Program-made: the position numbers and the translations under genes
Assembly (NCBI GenBank): GCA_964637875.1
Contig: CAZWXK010000003.1
Coordinates: 1-64,000 of the forward strand
Reading direction: 5' to 3'
DNA length: 64,000 bases
Source of the DNA: UBA5972 sp964637875
GTDB taxonomy: Bacteria; Pseudomonadota; Alphaproteobacteria; Rhodobacterales; Rhodobacteraceae
The notes under the pieces: model-generated
The model's database searches: none
The model's input: the letters and a program-made list of their open reading frames with translations, nothing else
What the model was told of the DNA's origin: nothing
Shown here: in pieces, positions 53,068 to 62,091 of the stretch
Layout of the letters: the number at the start of each line of letters is the position of its first letter
How positions within the stretch are numbered: the stretch's first letter is position 1

Positions 53068-53964
53068 TCACATGCGCACCGCCCCTTTCCGCCCCAGCGC
53101 CAGGGTCGTTGCCGTTGCAGCCACGATATCCTCTACCCGTGCCCCGCGCGAAAGATCACAGACAGGGCGCCGGAAACCCTGCAGAAACGGCCCCACGGCC
53201 TGGGCGCGGCCAAGTTCCTGCAACAGCTTGTATGCTATGTTGCCCGCCTCGAGCGATGGAAAGATCAGGACATTTGCCTCCCCCCGCCCCGCCCCCTTCT
53301 GCGCGGCAACCGTCGGGTTCAGCGCGGCATCGCCCTGTACCGGGCCTTGGGCGGAAATTCCCCTTGCATGCAGCAGCGCAACGGCATCACGAACCTTCTC
53401 GACCGCGCCGCCCGCGCCGCTGGTGCCCGTGGAATAGGACAACAGCGCAAGCCTGGCCGCGCCCAGCAGCGCACGGGCCGATCTTTCCGAGGCCTGCGCG
53501 ATATCGGCCAGCGCCGCGGCATCGGGTGCGACGTTCACCGCGCAATCGGCAAACACCATTTCTCGCCCGTCGCCCAGGCGCATCAGGAAAAAGCTCGACG
53601 GCCGGGAAACCCCCCGGGCCAGCCCGATCGCCATCGTCGCGGCCTCGATCACCCGCCTTGTCGGGTTTGTCGCACCGGCGACCATGACATCGGCCTCGCC
53701 AAGCGCGACCATTGCCGCCGCACGATAGAGGGGGCGCGTCAGCAGGCGCCGGGCCAGTGCCGGTTTCAGGCCGGGCCTGCGGCTGCAGATGATGTCCAGA
53801 TAGCGCCCGTCGGGCGCCGACATGTCGGGAAACAGCGGACGGGCCATCCTTCTGGCGGCAATGATATCCGCGGCCTGCCGGATGCGGTCGTCGTTCCGTT
53901 CGGCGAAAACCACCCTGGCATCATGTCGGCCCGCCTCGGCCATCGCGTTTTCGATCGCGCCCAT
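53068..53964 (-). CDS. pta: phosphate acetyltransferase
   Basis: A 298-residue short-form Pta converting acetyl phosphate and CoA to acetyl-CoA and phosphate. Family segments are GEADVMVAGATNPTRRVI near residue 90, SYSTGTSGAGG near 176 (a phosphate-binding loop) and FPSLEAGNIAYKLLQ near 238. It lacks the N-terminal regulatory domains of enterobacterial Pta. GGAGGGG supports the ATG at 53964. Convergent with xsc, whose product acetyl phosphate is its substrate. Confidence 0.92.
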   Translation of the reverse strand: MGAIENAMAEAGRHDARVVFAERNDDRIRQAADIIAARRMARPLFPDMSAPDGRYLDIICSRRPGLKPALARRLLTRPLYRAAAMVALGEADVMVAGATNPTRRVIEAATMAIGLARGVSRPSSFFLMRLGDGREMVFADCAVNVAPDAAALADIAQASERSARALLGAARLALLSYSTGTSGAGGAVEKVRDAVALLHARGISAQGPVQGDAALNPTVAAQKGAGRGEANVLIFPSLEAGNIAYKLLQELGRAQAVGPFLQGFRRPVCDLSRGARVEDIVAATATTLALGRKGAVRM

Positions 53965-54074
53965 CCGCCGCCCCTCCGTTTGCGACACAACAGTGGCACC
54001 GCATGCGCAAAGGTCAAGACATGCAAACGGGGGCCGCGGCGTTCATCGCACCCCCCGCCCGAAACCTGGCAACC

Positions 54075-54140
54075 AGGCCCAGGGAGCCACCCCCTGGAGC
54101 CACACCCCCTGGGGCCGCCGTGGGGCCGCCGTGGGGCCGT
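54075..54140. repeat. short GC-rich direct repeats downstream of the DUF2147-like gene
   Basis: GGGGCCGCCGT occurs at 54111-54121 and 54122-54132, with a partial third copy to 54140, preceded by a duplicated CCACCCCCTGG-type block. The region is between pta and the periplasmic protein gene. Probably replication-slippage sequence; no gene. Confidence 0.6.
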
Positions 54141-54151
54141 CTGTCGGGATC

Positions 54152-54508
54152 CTATTTCTCGTCCCAGATCTCCGAGGCGCAAAAGGCCCCGCCGATCATG
54201 CAGCCCTTGATGCTGAGCTTCTTGTTCGACCCGATCACCACGGTGCCGTTGAAGGTCATGAAGCGCGGCATGTCGGGGTGCTTCATCTTCTTGCCGGTCC
54301 ATGTGCCGTCGGATTGCTGCTCCATCCCGTTGCACATCTCGAAATTGTCGCTGACGCGACGGCAGTACAGCTTGCCCCCGTCGGTAAAGACGCGCACCTC
54401 CTGCGTGCCCTTGCGCAGATATGTCTTGTTGATCTTGGTCGCTGCCGACGCGCCGAAAGCCACCATTGTCAGCGCCACGGCCAGACCGGTCAGAATCATC
54501 TTTTTCAT
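54152..54508 (-). CDS. small periplasmic protein, DUF2147-like
   Basis: A 118-residue protein with a clear Sec signal peptide (residues 1-22, cleavage after ASA). The mature part has four Cys (CRRVSDNFEMC, then GCMIGGAFC), and its end, LSIKGCMIGGAFCASEIWDE, resembles the C-terminus of DUF2147 proteins. GGGAGG precedes the ATG. Placed between pta and soeA, divergent from soeA across a promoter region with palindromes. Function unknown. Confidence 0.75.
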   Translation of the reverse strand: MKKMILTGLAVALTMVAFGASAATKINKTYLRKGTQEVRVFTDGGKLYCRRVSDNFEMCNGMEQQSDGTWTGKKMKHPDMPRFMTFNGTVVIGSNKKLSIKGCMIGGAFCASEIWDEK

Positions 54509-54568
54509 TGCAAACCTCCCTTGTTGAGCCCTTGCGGGCTCGTGGACGGTATATTAGAACGCGCTTAA

Positions 54569-54584
54569 ATGCAAATTTTTGCAT
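54569..54584. promoter_or_regulatory. perfect inverted repeat, candidate operator
   Basis: ATGCAAA and TTTGCAT separated by TT, 16 bp in all, in the divergent region between the DUF2147-like gene and soeA. Two further palindromes follow: GCGCAA/TTGCGC around 54612-54624 and CATTCGAATG at 54674-54683. At least one could bind a regulator of soeABC. Confidence 0.45.
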
Positions 54585-54745
54585 ATATTTCCTTCGGGCC
54601 GTGACAAGTCGGCGCAAATTGCGCAGAAATGCGCGCGGCAATCTGGACAAGCCCGCTGCTTGAAGGTTAAATACATTCGAATGATCTAATATGAGGCGCC
54701 CCGCAAGGGCGCAGTCACGGCAACAGGGACCTCGGGAAAGACATC

Positions 54746-57580
54746 ATGCCCCCATATGACCAGCCTGCCCTGGATACTTCGCCCGAAGTATCCGAGGAAA
54801 TCCGCAAGACGACCTGCTACATGTGTGCCTGCCGCTGTGGCATCAACGTCCACATGAAGAACGGCAAGATCAAGTATATCGAGGGCAACCGTGACCATCC
54901 CGTGAACAAGGGCGTACTGTGCGCCAAGGGCTCGTCCGGGATCATGTCGCATTACGCGCCCTCGCGCCTGCGCGCGCCACTGAAACGGGTCGGCGAACGC
55001 GGCGAGGGCAAGTTCGAGGAAATCTCCTGGGACGAGGCGCTGGAACTGGCCACCAGCTGGCTGAAACCGCTGCGCGAGACCGCGCCCGAAAAGCTGGCCT
55101 TCTTTACCGGCCGTGACCAGTCGCAGAGCTTTACCGGCTGGTGGGCGCAGGCCTATGGCACGCCCAACTATGCGGCCCATGGGGGGTTCTGCTCGGTCAA
55201 CATGGCGGCGGCGGGCATCTATACCATGGGCGGCAGCTTCTGGGAATTCGGTCAGCCCGACTGGGAGCGCACGCGCCTGTTCATGATCTTCGGCGTGGCC
55301 GAGGACCATGATTCCAACCCGATCAAGATGGGGCTGAACAAGCTCAAGCAAACCGGGGCCAAGATCATCGGGGTGAACCCGATCCGCTCGGGCTATAACG
55401 CGATTGCCGATGAATGGGTCGGCATCACGCCGGGCACCGACGGGCTGTTCATCCTGGCGCTGATTCACGAGCTGCTCAAGGCCGGCAAGGTCGATCTCGA
55501 TTATCTGCGCCGCTACACCAACGCGCCGTTTCTGGTCAACGACAACGCGGGCAGCCCCGAATACGGGCTGTTCCTGCGCGACGAAAACGACAAGCCGCAG
55601 GTGCTGGATCGCGCGACCGGACAGCCGGTCGCCTTTGACACCCCCGGCATCAAACCCGACATGGCCGGCACATATGAATCCGACGGCGTGACCTGGCGCC
55701 CCGTCTTTCAGCTGCTGGCCGAAAAATACCTCTCCGACGACCACGCGCCCGACCGCATCGCCGAACAATGCGGGATTTCGGCCGACCGCATCAGGCGCAT
55801 CGCCGCCGAGCTGGCCCATGTCGCCTTTGAACAGGAAATCGTGATCGAGCAGCCCTGGACCGACTGGAAGGGCGAGCATCACGACCGCATGATCGGCCGG
55901 CCCGTCAGCTTTCACGCCATGCGCGGGATTTCGGCGCACTCCAACGGCTATCAGACCTGCCGCGCGCTACATGTGTTGCAGATCCTGCTGGGCAGTGTCG
56001 AGGTTCCCGGCGGATTCCGCTTCAAGCCGCCCTACCCCAAGCCGGTCGAGGCCCATCCCAAGCCCCATGCGGGCGTGACTCCCGGCCAGCCGCTCGACGG
56101 CCCGCATCTGGGCTATGTGCGCGGGCCCGAGGACCTGCTGCTTGATGAAAACGGCAAGGCCAGACGCATCGACAAGGCGTTTACCTGGGAAAATCCCATG
56201 TCGGCGCATGGGCTGATGCACATGCTGATCAGCAATGCCCATGCGGGCGACCCCTATCGCATCGACACGCTGTTCATGTTCATGGCCAACATGTCGTGGA
56301 ACTCGTCCATGAACACGTCAAAGGTCATCGACATGCTGACCGACAAGGACGAGAACGGCGAATATGTGATCCCGCGGATCATCTATTCCGATGCCTACAG
56401 CTCGGAAATGGTGGCGTTTGCCGATCTGGTCCTGCCCGACACGACCTATCTTGAACGCCATGACTGCATCAGCCTGCTCGACCGCCCGATCTGCGAGGCC
56501 GACGCCATGGCCGACAGCATCCGCTGGCCGGTGGTCGCGCCCGACCGCGACGTGCGCGGTTTCCAGAGCGTGCTGCTGGATCTGGGCGCGCGCCTGGGCC
56601 TGCCCGGCATGGTCAACGAGGACGGCAGCCCGAAATACAAGGATTATGCCGACTATATCGTGAACCATGAACGCCGCCCCGGTGTCGGCCCGCTGGCCGG
56701 GTTCCGCGGCAAGGATGGCAAGGGCAAGGGACGGGGCGCACCCAACCCGAACCAGATCGAGGCCTACAAGGAAAATGGCGGCTTCTGGATCGACCACATC
56801 CCCGACGAGGCCGTGTTCTACAAGCCGTGGAACCAGGCCTATCAGGACTGGGCGGTTGCGCGCGGGCTGTATGACGCGCCGCAGCCCTATGTGTTCCAGC
56901 TCTATGTCGAGCCGATGCAGAAATTCCGCCTGGCGGCGCAGGGGCATGGCGACATCCAGCCGCCCGACCATCTGCGTGCCCAGCTCAGGATGGCGATGGA
57001 CCCGCTGCCGGTCTGGTATCCGCCTTTCGAGGGCACGCTGATCGACGAAAGCGAATACCCCTACACCGCGCTGACCCAGCGGCCCATGGCGATGTATCAC
57101 AGCTGGGGCACGCAAAACGCCTGGCTGCGCCAGATCCACGGGGCGAACCCGCTGTATGTGTCGGGCGAAATCTGCGACGAACACGGCTTCAAGCCCGGCG
57201 ACTGGGCGCGCGTGACCTCGGTTCACGGATCCATCACCGTGCCGGTCGTGCGCATGGATGCGCTGAACGGCAAGACCATGTGGACATGGAACGCCATCGG
57301 CAAGCGTTCCGGCGCCTGGGCACTGGATGAAAAGGCCTCCGAGGCCACCCGCGGCTTTCTGCTCAACCACATCATCCACGAATTGCTGCCGCCCCGCGGC
57401 GACGGCATGCGGTGGAACAACTCGGATCCGGTCACGGGCCAGGCGGCGTGGTTCGACCTGCGGGTCAAGATCGAAAATATCGGACCCAAGGCGGACGGGA
57501 TCAGCGAGCCCCATATCCCGCCACAGGTTTCACCGGTGGGCAAAGGCCCGAAAAACGTCGCCTATGGGGAGGAATTCTGA
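54746..57580 (+). CDS. soeA: molybdopterin oxidoreductase large subunit, SoeA-type sulfite dehydrogenase
   Basis: A 944-residue bis-molybdopterin guanine dinucleotide enzyme. The N-terminal [4Fe-4S] ligands are Cys24, Cys27, Cys31 and Cys59, and the probable molybdenum ligand is Cys147 in HGGFCSVN. There is no twin-arginine signal, so it is cytoplasmic like SoeA, unlike periplasmic DMSO or polysulfide reductases. With SoeB and the DmsC-type anchor SoeC it should oxidise sulfite to sulfate and feed quinone. The assignment rests on this architecture and on xsc nearby; other cytoplasmic members of the family cannot be fully excluded. GGGAAAG precedes the ATG. Confidence 0.85.
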   Translation: MPPYDQPALDTSPEVSEEIRKTTCYMCACRCGINVHMKNGKIKYIEGNRDHPVNKGVLCAKGSSGIMSHYAPSRLRAPLKRVGERGEGKFEEISWDEALELATSWLKPLRETAPEKLAFFTGRDQSQSFTGWWAQAYGTPNYAAHGGFCSVNMAAAGIYTMGGSFWEFGQPDWERTRLFMIFGVAEDHDSNPIKMGLNKLKQTGAKIIGVNPIRSGYNAIADEWVGITPGTDGLFILALIHELLKAGKVDLDYLRRYTNAPFLVNDNAGSPEYGLFLRDENDKPQVLDRATGQPVAFDTPGIKPDMAGTYESDGVTWRPVFQLLAEKYLSDDHAPDRIAEQCGISADRIRRIAAELAHVAFEQEIVIEQPWTDWKGEHHDRMIGRPVSFHAMRGISAHSNGYQTCRALHVLQILLGSVEVPGGFRFKPPYPKPVEAHPKPHAGVTPGQPLDGPHLGYVRGPEDLLLDENGKARRIDKAFTWENPMSAHGLMHMLISNAHAGDPYRIDTLFMFMANMSWNSSMNTSKVIDMLTDKDENGEYVIPRIIYSDAYSSEMVAFADLVLPDTTYLERHDCISLLDRPICEADAMADSIRWPVVAPDRDVRGFQSVLLDLGARLGLPGMVNEDGSPKYKDYADYIVNHERRPGVGPLAGFRGKDGKGKGRGAPNPNQIEAYKENGGFWIDHIPDEAVFYKPWNQAYQDWAVARGLYDAPQPYVFQLYVEPMQKFRLAAQGHGDIQPPDHLRAQLRMAMDPLPVWYPPFEGTLIDESEYPYTALTQRPMAMYHSWGTQNAWLRQIHGANPLYVSGEICDEHGFKPGDWARVTSVHGSITVPVVRMDALNGKTMWTWNAIGKRSGAWALDEKASEATRGFLLNHIIHELLPPRGDGMRWNNSDPVTGQAAWFDLRVKIENIGPKADGISEPHIPPQVSPVGKGPKNVAYGEEF

Positions 57581-58353
57581 TGACCGCTCTGCCTCAGACC
57601 ACCCAGAAGAAGCTGGGCCTTGTCATCGATCTGGACATCTGCGTCGGCTGCCATGCCTGCGTGACCAACTGCAAGGAATGGAACACCTCGAATTACGGCG
57701 CGCCGCTGTCCGATGTCGATGCCTATGGCGCCGAGCCGATGGGCACCTTTCTGAACCGGATCCATACCTATGAGGTCAGGCAGGAGGGCTGCAACGCCCA
57801 GACCGTGCATTTTCCGAAATCCTGCCTGCATTGCGAGGACGCGCCCTGCGTCACCGTCTGCCCCACCGGCGCCAGCTACAAGCGCGCCGAAGACGGTATC
57901 GTGCTGGTCAACGAGGATCGCTGCATGGGCTGCGGGCTGTGTGCCTGGGCCTGTCCCTATGGCGCGCGCGAGCTGGACCAGCTGGCCGGCGTGATGAAGA
58001 AATGCACGCTGTGTGTCGATCGCATCTATAACGAAAACCTGCCCGAGGAAGACCGCGTTCCCGCCTGCGTGCGCACCTGCCCGGCCGGTGCGCGCCACTT
58101 TGGCGATTTTGCCGACCCCGACAGCAACGTGTCGCGCCTGAGCGCCGAACGCGGCGGGATGGAGCTGATGCCCGAACAGGGCACCAGACCCGTCAACCGC
58201 TATCTGCCGCCGCGCCCCAAGACCGATATCGGCGGCGAGAACAAGATCGACATCCTCGCGCCCTTCCTTGAACCCGTGGTCAACGACGAGGAGGCCCAGG
58301 ATCAACCCGGCGGCTTCCTCGGCTGGCTCGACAAGGCACTGGAGAAAATCTGA
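57580..58353 (+). CDS. soeB: 4x[4Fe-4S] electron-transfer subunit, SoeB-type
   Basis: A 257-residue DmsB/PsrB-like subunit with four Cys clusters: CVGCHACVTNC, CLHCEDAPCVTVCP, CMGCGLCAWACP, and CTLC with CVRTCP. Carries electrons from SoeA to the membrane anchor. The ATG at 57580 overlaps the soeA stop by one base (TGATG) after GGGGAGG. Confidence 0.92.
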   Translation: MTALPQTTQKKLGLVIDLDICVGCHACVTNCKEWNTSNYGAPLSDVDAYGAEPMGTFLNRIHTYEVRQEGCNAQTVHFPKSCLHCEDAPCVTVCPTGASYKRAEDGIVLVNEDRCMGCGLCAWACPYGARELDQLAGVMKKCTLCVDRIYNENLPEEDRVPACVRTCPAGARHFGDFADPDSNVSRLSAERGGMELMPEQGTRPVNRYLPPRPKTDIGGENKIDILAPFLEPVVNDEEAQDQPGGFLGWLDKALEKI

Positions 58354-59228
58354 TGCATCCCGCACCTTCCGTCATCATCTTTACGTCGCTTTCGGGGCTG
58401 GGTTTCGGCCTGATGTTCTGGCTGGGCATCGGAATGCCCGCCCTTGGCGGTTACGCCGCCTTTGCCTTTTTCCTGGTGGCCTATCTGCTGGCGGTCGGCG
58501 GGCTGCTGGCCTCGACCGCGCATCTCGGCAACCCGGGGCGCGCCATCCATGCCTTTTCCCAATGGCGCACCAGCTGGCTGAGCCGCGAGGGCATCTCGTC
58601 CATCGCGACCCTGCTGGTGATGGGTGTCCATGCCTTCGGCCTGATCTTTCTGGGCCAGCGGTTCCAGTTGCTGGGCTGGATCGGCGCGGCGCTGGCGCTG
58701 TTCACCGTGTTCACGACGTCGATGATCTATGCCCAACTGAAAACCGTGCCGCGCTGGAACATGAGGCTGACCTCGGTCCTGTTCCTGTCTTACGCAATCG
58801 CCGGGGGCGCATTGCTGGCGGGGCTGGTCAACATTGCCGTTGTCCTGCTGCTGCTGCTGACGCTGGTTCAGATCATCGCCTGGCAGGCGGGCGACAAGCG
58901 TTTCCGCGAGGCTGGCCACAGGATCGAGACCGCGACCGGCCTTGGCAAGTTCGGAAAGGTTCGCCTGCTCGAGCCCCCCCATACCAGCCCGAACTATCTG
59001 CTCCGCGAGATGGTGTTCAAGGTCGGGCGCAAACATGCGCTCAAGCTGCGGACCATATCGGCGCTGACGCTGGGGCTGCTGCCCGTGCTGCTGCTGGTGG
59101 CGATGCCGTTCAACCTGGTCATGGTGGCGCTGGCCATCGTGCTGCATGTGATCGGGGTGTTCACGGCGCGCTGGCTGTTCTTTGCCGAGGCCGAGCATGT
59201 CGTCGGCCTCTATTACGACGCGCGCTGA
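58353..59228 (+). CDS. soeC: DmsC-family membrane anchor, SoeC-type
   Basis: A 291-residue inner-membrane protein of about eight helices, resembling DmsC/SoeC (GLGFGLMFWLGIG in helix 1, HLGNPGRAIHAFSQWRTSWLSREG between helices 2 and 3). It should anchor SoeAB on the cytoplasmic side and pass electrons to the quinone pool. Overlaps soeB by one base (TGATG). Last gene of the operon, followed by an N gap. Confidence 0.9.
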   Translation: MHPAPSVIIFTSLSGLGFGLMFWLGIGMPALGGYAAFAFFLVAYLLAVGGLLASTAHLGNPGRAIHAFSQWRTSWLSREGISSIATLLVMGVHAFGLIFLGQRFQLLGWIGAALALFTVFTTSMIYAQLKTVPRWNMRLTSVLFLSYAIAGGALLAGLVNIAVVLLLLLTLVQIIAWQAGDKRFREAGHRIETATGLGKFGKVRLLEPPHTSPNYLLREMVFKVGRKHALKLRTISALTLGLLPVLLLVAMPFNLVMVALAIVLHVIGVFTARWLFFAEAEHVVGLYYDAR

Positions 59229-59272
59229 TCGGGCCGGTCTGTCGTGATACGCGCCCTGTCGGGGCCGCAATC

Positions 59273-59372
59273 NNNNNNNNNNNNNNNNNNNNNNNNNNNN
59301 NNNNNNNNNNNNNNNNNNNNNNNNNNNNNNNNNNNNNNNNNNNNNNNNNNNNNNNNNNNNNNNNNNNNNNNN
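59273..59372. other. scaffold gap of 100 N
   Basis: One hundred undetermined bases between the convergent soeC and small membrane protein genes. The left flank ends CGCAATC and the right flank starts CGCAATC, a possible 7-base overlap of contig ends. Confidence 0.95.
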
Positions 59373-59416
59373 CGCAATCGGAGGGGGCGCGGCAGCCGCG
59401 ACGGTCGCCCCCTGCC

Positions 59417-59734
59417 CTATTTTTCCTTTCGGATCGCGATCTCCTGACGCAGGCTGCCATCGTCGCGGTTGAAGATCAGGATGCGGTCATCGGTCGTGAC
59501 CACCGCGTACCAGTCCGGCCCCTGGGTGAAATTGCGGGCCTCGCTGCCATCGGGCAGGGTAATGACCGGCGGCAAGGGGGCGGGTATCTCGCGGACAACG
59601 CTTGGCACCTTGATGACAATCAGTATGATGATGGTCACGATACCGGCGATCATTGACCCGGTAAGGATCGTCACCAATATCCTGAGAAACCTCAGATTGG
59701 GGGGCTCGCCCTCCTGTTCCGGAGTATTGTCCAT
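59417..59734 (-). CDS. small single-span membrane protein (DUF6476-like)
   Basis: A 105-residue protein: acidic N-terminus (MDNTPEQEGEPP), one transmembrane helix (about residues 22-46, ILVTILTGSMIAGIVTIIIL), then a periplasmic domain ending in charged residues. It matches a small Rhodobacteraceae family of unknown function. Its ATG is read from the same CATG as the rluD ATG on the other strand. Confidence 0.7.
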   Translation of the reverse strand: MDNTPEQEGEPPNLRFLRILVTILTGSMIAGIVTIIILIVIKVPSVVREIPAPLPPVITLPDGSEARNFTQGPDWYAVVTTDDRILIFNRDDGSLRQEIAIRKEK

Positions 59735-60776
59735 GTCCGAATCCGTGCTCCGTGTCGTAATCGGGGAGGATCCCCCGCCGCGCCTAGATAAGGCCTTGGC
59801 CCGCGCTGTGCCAGAGGAAGCGGCGCTCAGCCGATCACATATCGGCAAGTTGATCGAAAAAGGCGCGGTTTCGCACGAGGGCGGCGCGGTGGTCACGGCG
59901 CTGAAAACCCGCAGCCGACCGGGCGACGTCTTTCTGATCGCGCTGCCGCCGGCAAGCGGGATCGAAACCGCCCCCGAGGACATCCCGCTGGATATCGTGT
60001 TCGAGGATGACCAGCTGATCGTCATCAACAAGCCCGCCGGCATGGTGGTGCATCCGGCGCCCGGTTCGGAAAGCGGGACGGTGGTTAATGCGCTGCTGCA
60101 CCACTGTGCAGACAGCCTGTCCGGCATCGGCGGCGAAAGGCGCCCGGGTATCGTGCATCGCATCGACAAGGATACATCCGGCCTGCTGGTCGTGGCCAAG
60201 ACCGACCGCGCCCATCACGCGCTGGCGGCACAATTTGCCGACCATTCGATCGAGCGGCACTATATGGCCATCGTCTTTGGCGTGCCCTCGCGCGCTGACC
60301 CGCGCCTTGCAGGCGTGCCGGGGGTTGCCTTCGAGCCGGGCAATGTCATCCGCATCTCGGGCAACATCGCCCGCCACAGGCATGACCGCAAGCGCATGAC
60401 CGTCGTCACCGATGCCGGACGCCACGCCATTACCCGCCTCAGGGTCATCGAAAGCTATGGCAATGCGCTGGCCCTGGTCGATTGCTGGCTGGAAACGGGC
60501 CGCACCCACCAGATCAGGGTGCATCTGACCCATGCAGGACACGCCCTGGTGGGCGATGGCACCTATGGCGGACGACGAAAACTGGCCGCCAGGGATCTGC
60601 CCATGGGCGCGGTCGATGCCGTGCGCGCATTTCCCCGGCAGGCCCTGCACGCCGCAACCCTGGGATTTGTGCATCCCAGCGGCGGGGAACACATGCGCTT
60701 CGAGGCGCCGCTGCCGGCGGACATGGGCGAATTGCTGGGTCTGTTGCGCGCGCAGGGGCAGACAGGCCCGGCCTGA
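59733..60776 (+). CDS. rluD: RluA/RluD-family rRNA pseudouridine synthase
   Basis: A 347-residue pseudouridine synthase with an N-terminal S4-like RNA-binding domain (about residues 18-80) and the catalytic HRIDKDTSGLLVVAKT motif (active Asp) plus ETGRTHQIRVHL. RluD converts uridines in helix 69 of 23S rRNA; the family also includes RluC, so the exact target is inferred. GGAG lies eight bases before the ATG at 59733, inside the coding sequence of the divergent gene. Confidence 0.9.
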   Translation: MSESVLRVVIGEDPPPRLDKALARAVPEEAALSRSHIGKLIEKGAVSHEGGAVVTALKTRSRPGDVFLIALPPASGIETAPEDIPLDIVFEDDQLIVINKPAGMVVHPAPGSESGTVVNALLHHCADSLSGIGGERRPGIVHRIDKDTSGLLVVAKTDRAHHALAAQFADHSIERHYMAIVFGVPSRADPRLAGVPGVAFEPGNVIRISGNIARHRHDRKRMTVVTDAGRHAITRLRVIESYGNALALVDCWLETGRTHQIRVHLTHAGHALVGDGTYGGRRKLAARDLPMGAVDAVRAFPRQALHAATLGFVHPSGGEHMRFEAPLPADMGELLGLLRAQGQTGPA

Positions 60777-60956
60777 CGGGCGCGGGGCGCGTTCCGTTGA
60801 CAGCTGCGGCCAGTTGAAGCCGGTTGAAACTGTCGCCCTGTTGACCCAATTGTTACCCTTGTTGCTGGACCTTGGGCGCGGGACTCCATAATAATGCCAC
60901 GCTCGGCCGACATACAGGCGGCACGCAGGGGCACGCAGGCAGGCCAGAAACACGGG

Positions 60957-61056
60957 NNNNNNNNNNNNNNNNNNNNNNNNNNNNNNNNNNNNNNNNNNNN
61001 NNNNNNNNNNNNNNNNNNNNNNNNNNNNNNNNNNNNNNNNNNNNNNNNNNNNNNNN
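60957..61056. other. scaffold gap of 100 N
   Basis: One hundred undetermined bases just upstream of rpoH. The 15 bases GGCCAGAAACACGGG end the left flank and start the right flank, so the contigs very probably overlap and the rpoH leader may be nearly continuous. Confidence 0.95.
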
Positions 61057-61093
61057 GGCCAGAAACACGGGCAGGAAGGACGAGACAAGCAAG

Positions 61094-61990
61094 ATGAGCG
61101 ATTACACCAAACTCCCGGCACCGTCGCCCGAACAGGGCCTCAACCGCTATATGCAGGAAATCCGCAAGTTTCCGATGCTCGAGCCGGAAGAGGAATACAT
61201 GCTGGCCAAACGCTGGGTCGATCATCAGGATACCGAGGCCGCGCACAAGCTGGTCACCAGCCATCTGCGCCTTGCCGCCAAGATCGCCATGGGCTATCGC
61301 GGCTATGGCCTGCCCACGGCCGAGGTCATCTCTGAGGCCAATGTCGGCCTGATGCAGGCGGTCAAGCGATTCGACCCCGACAAGGGCTTCCGTCTGGCGA
61401 CCTATGCGATGTGGTGGATCCGCGCCAGCATCCAGGAATACATCCTGCGCAGCTGGTCTCTGGTCAAGATGGGCACCACAAGCGCCCAGAAAAAGCTGTT
61501 CTTCAACCTGCGCAAGGCCAAGAACCGGATCGGCGCGCTCGAAACGGGCGACCTGCGCCCGGAAAACGTCAAGCAGATCGCCCATGACCTGAACGTGACC
61601 GAGGACGAGGTCATCTCGATGAACCGGCGCATGTCCGGCGGCGACGCCTCGCTGAACGCGCAGATCGCCAGCGACAGCGACGGCGCCACCGAATGGCAGG
61701 ACTGGCTTGAAGATGAAAACGCCGACCAGGCCGAGGAATATGCCGAGCGCCAGGAACTGGAAACCCGCCGCGCCCTGCTGATGAAGGCGATGGAGGACCT
61801 GAACGAGCGCGAGCGCGACATCCTGATGAAACGCAAGCTGCAGGATGATCCCGTGACGCTGGAAGAATTGTCGCATGAATATGGCGTCTCGCGCGAACGA
61901 ATCCGCCAGATCGAGGTGCGGGCATTCGAGAAGCTCCAGAAAAAGATGCGCGAACTGGCCGCAAAAAAGGGGCTGTTGCCGGCCGACTGA
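61094..61990 (+). CDS. rpoH: RNA polymerase sigma-32 factor
   Basis: A 298-residue group 3 sigma factor for heat-shock and related genes. Region 2 carries FDPDKGFRLATYAMWWIRASIQEYI, the RpoH-specific box is QKKLFFNLRKAK near residue 135, and region 4 ends with the helix-turn-helix SHEYGVSRERIRQIEVRAFEKL. The family is about 290-300 residues. Ribosome site weak (GGAAGG 13 bases upstream). Many Rhodobacterales have two rpoH copies; which this is cannot be told. Confidence 0.96.
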   Translation: MSDYTKLPAPSPEQGLNRYMQEIRKFPMLEPEEEYMLAKRWVDHQDTEAAHKLVTSHLRLAAKIAMGYRGYGLPTAEVISEANVGLMQAVKRFDPDKGFRLATYAMWWIRASIQEYILRSWSLVKMGTTSAQKKLFFNLRKAKNRIGALETGDLRPENVKQIAHDLNVTEDEVISMNRRMSGGDASLNAQIASDSDGATEWQDWLEDENADQAEEYAERQELETRRALLMKAMEDLNERERDILMKRKLQDDPVTLEELSHEYGVSRERIRQIEVRAFEKLQKKMRELAAKKGLLPAD

Positions 61991-62091
61991 CCCGCGCGGC
62001 AATAGCGTGCCTTTCCTGCAATACAGCCCTTGCCCATCCGGGGCGCCGCGGGCCATAGTGCCGGAAAACGATACACGCAGGGAACGAATTC

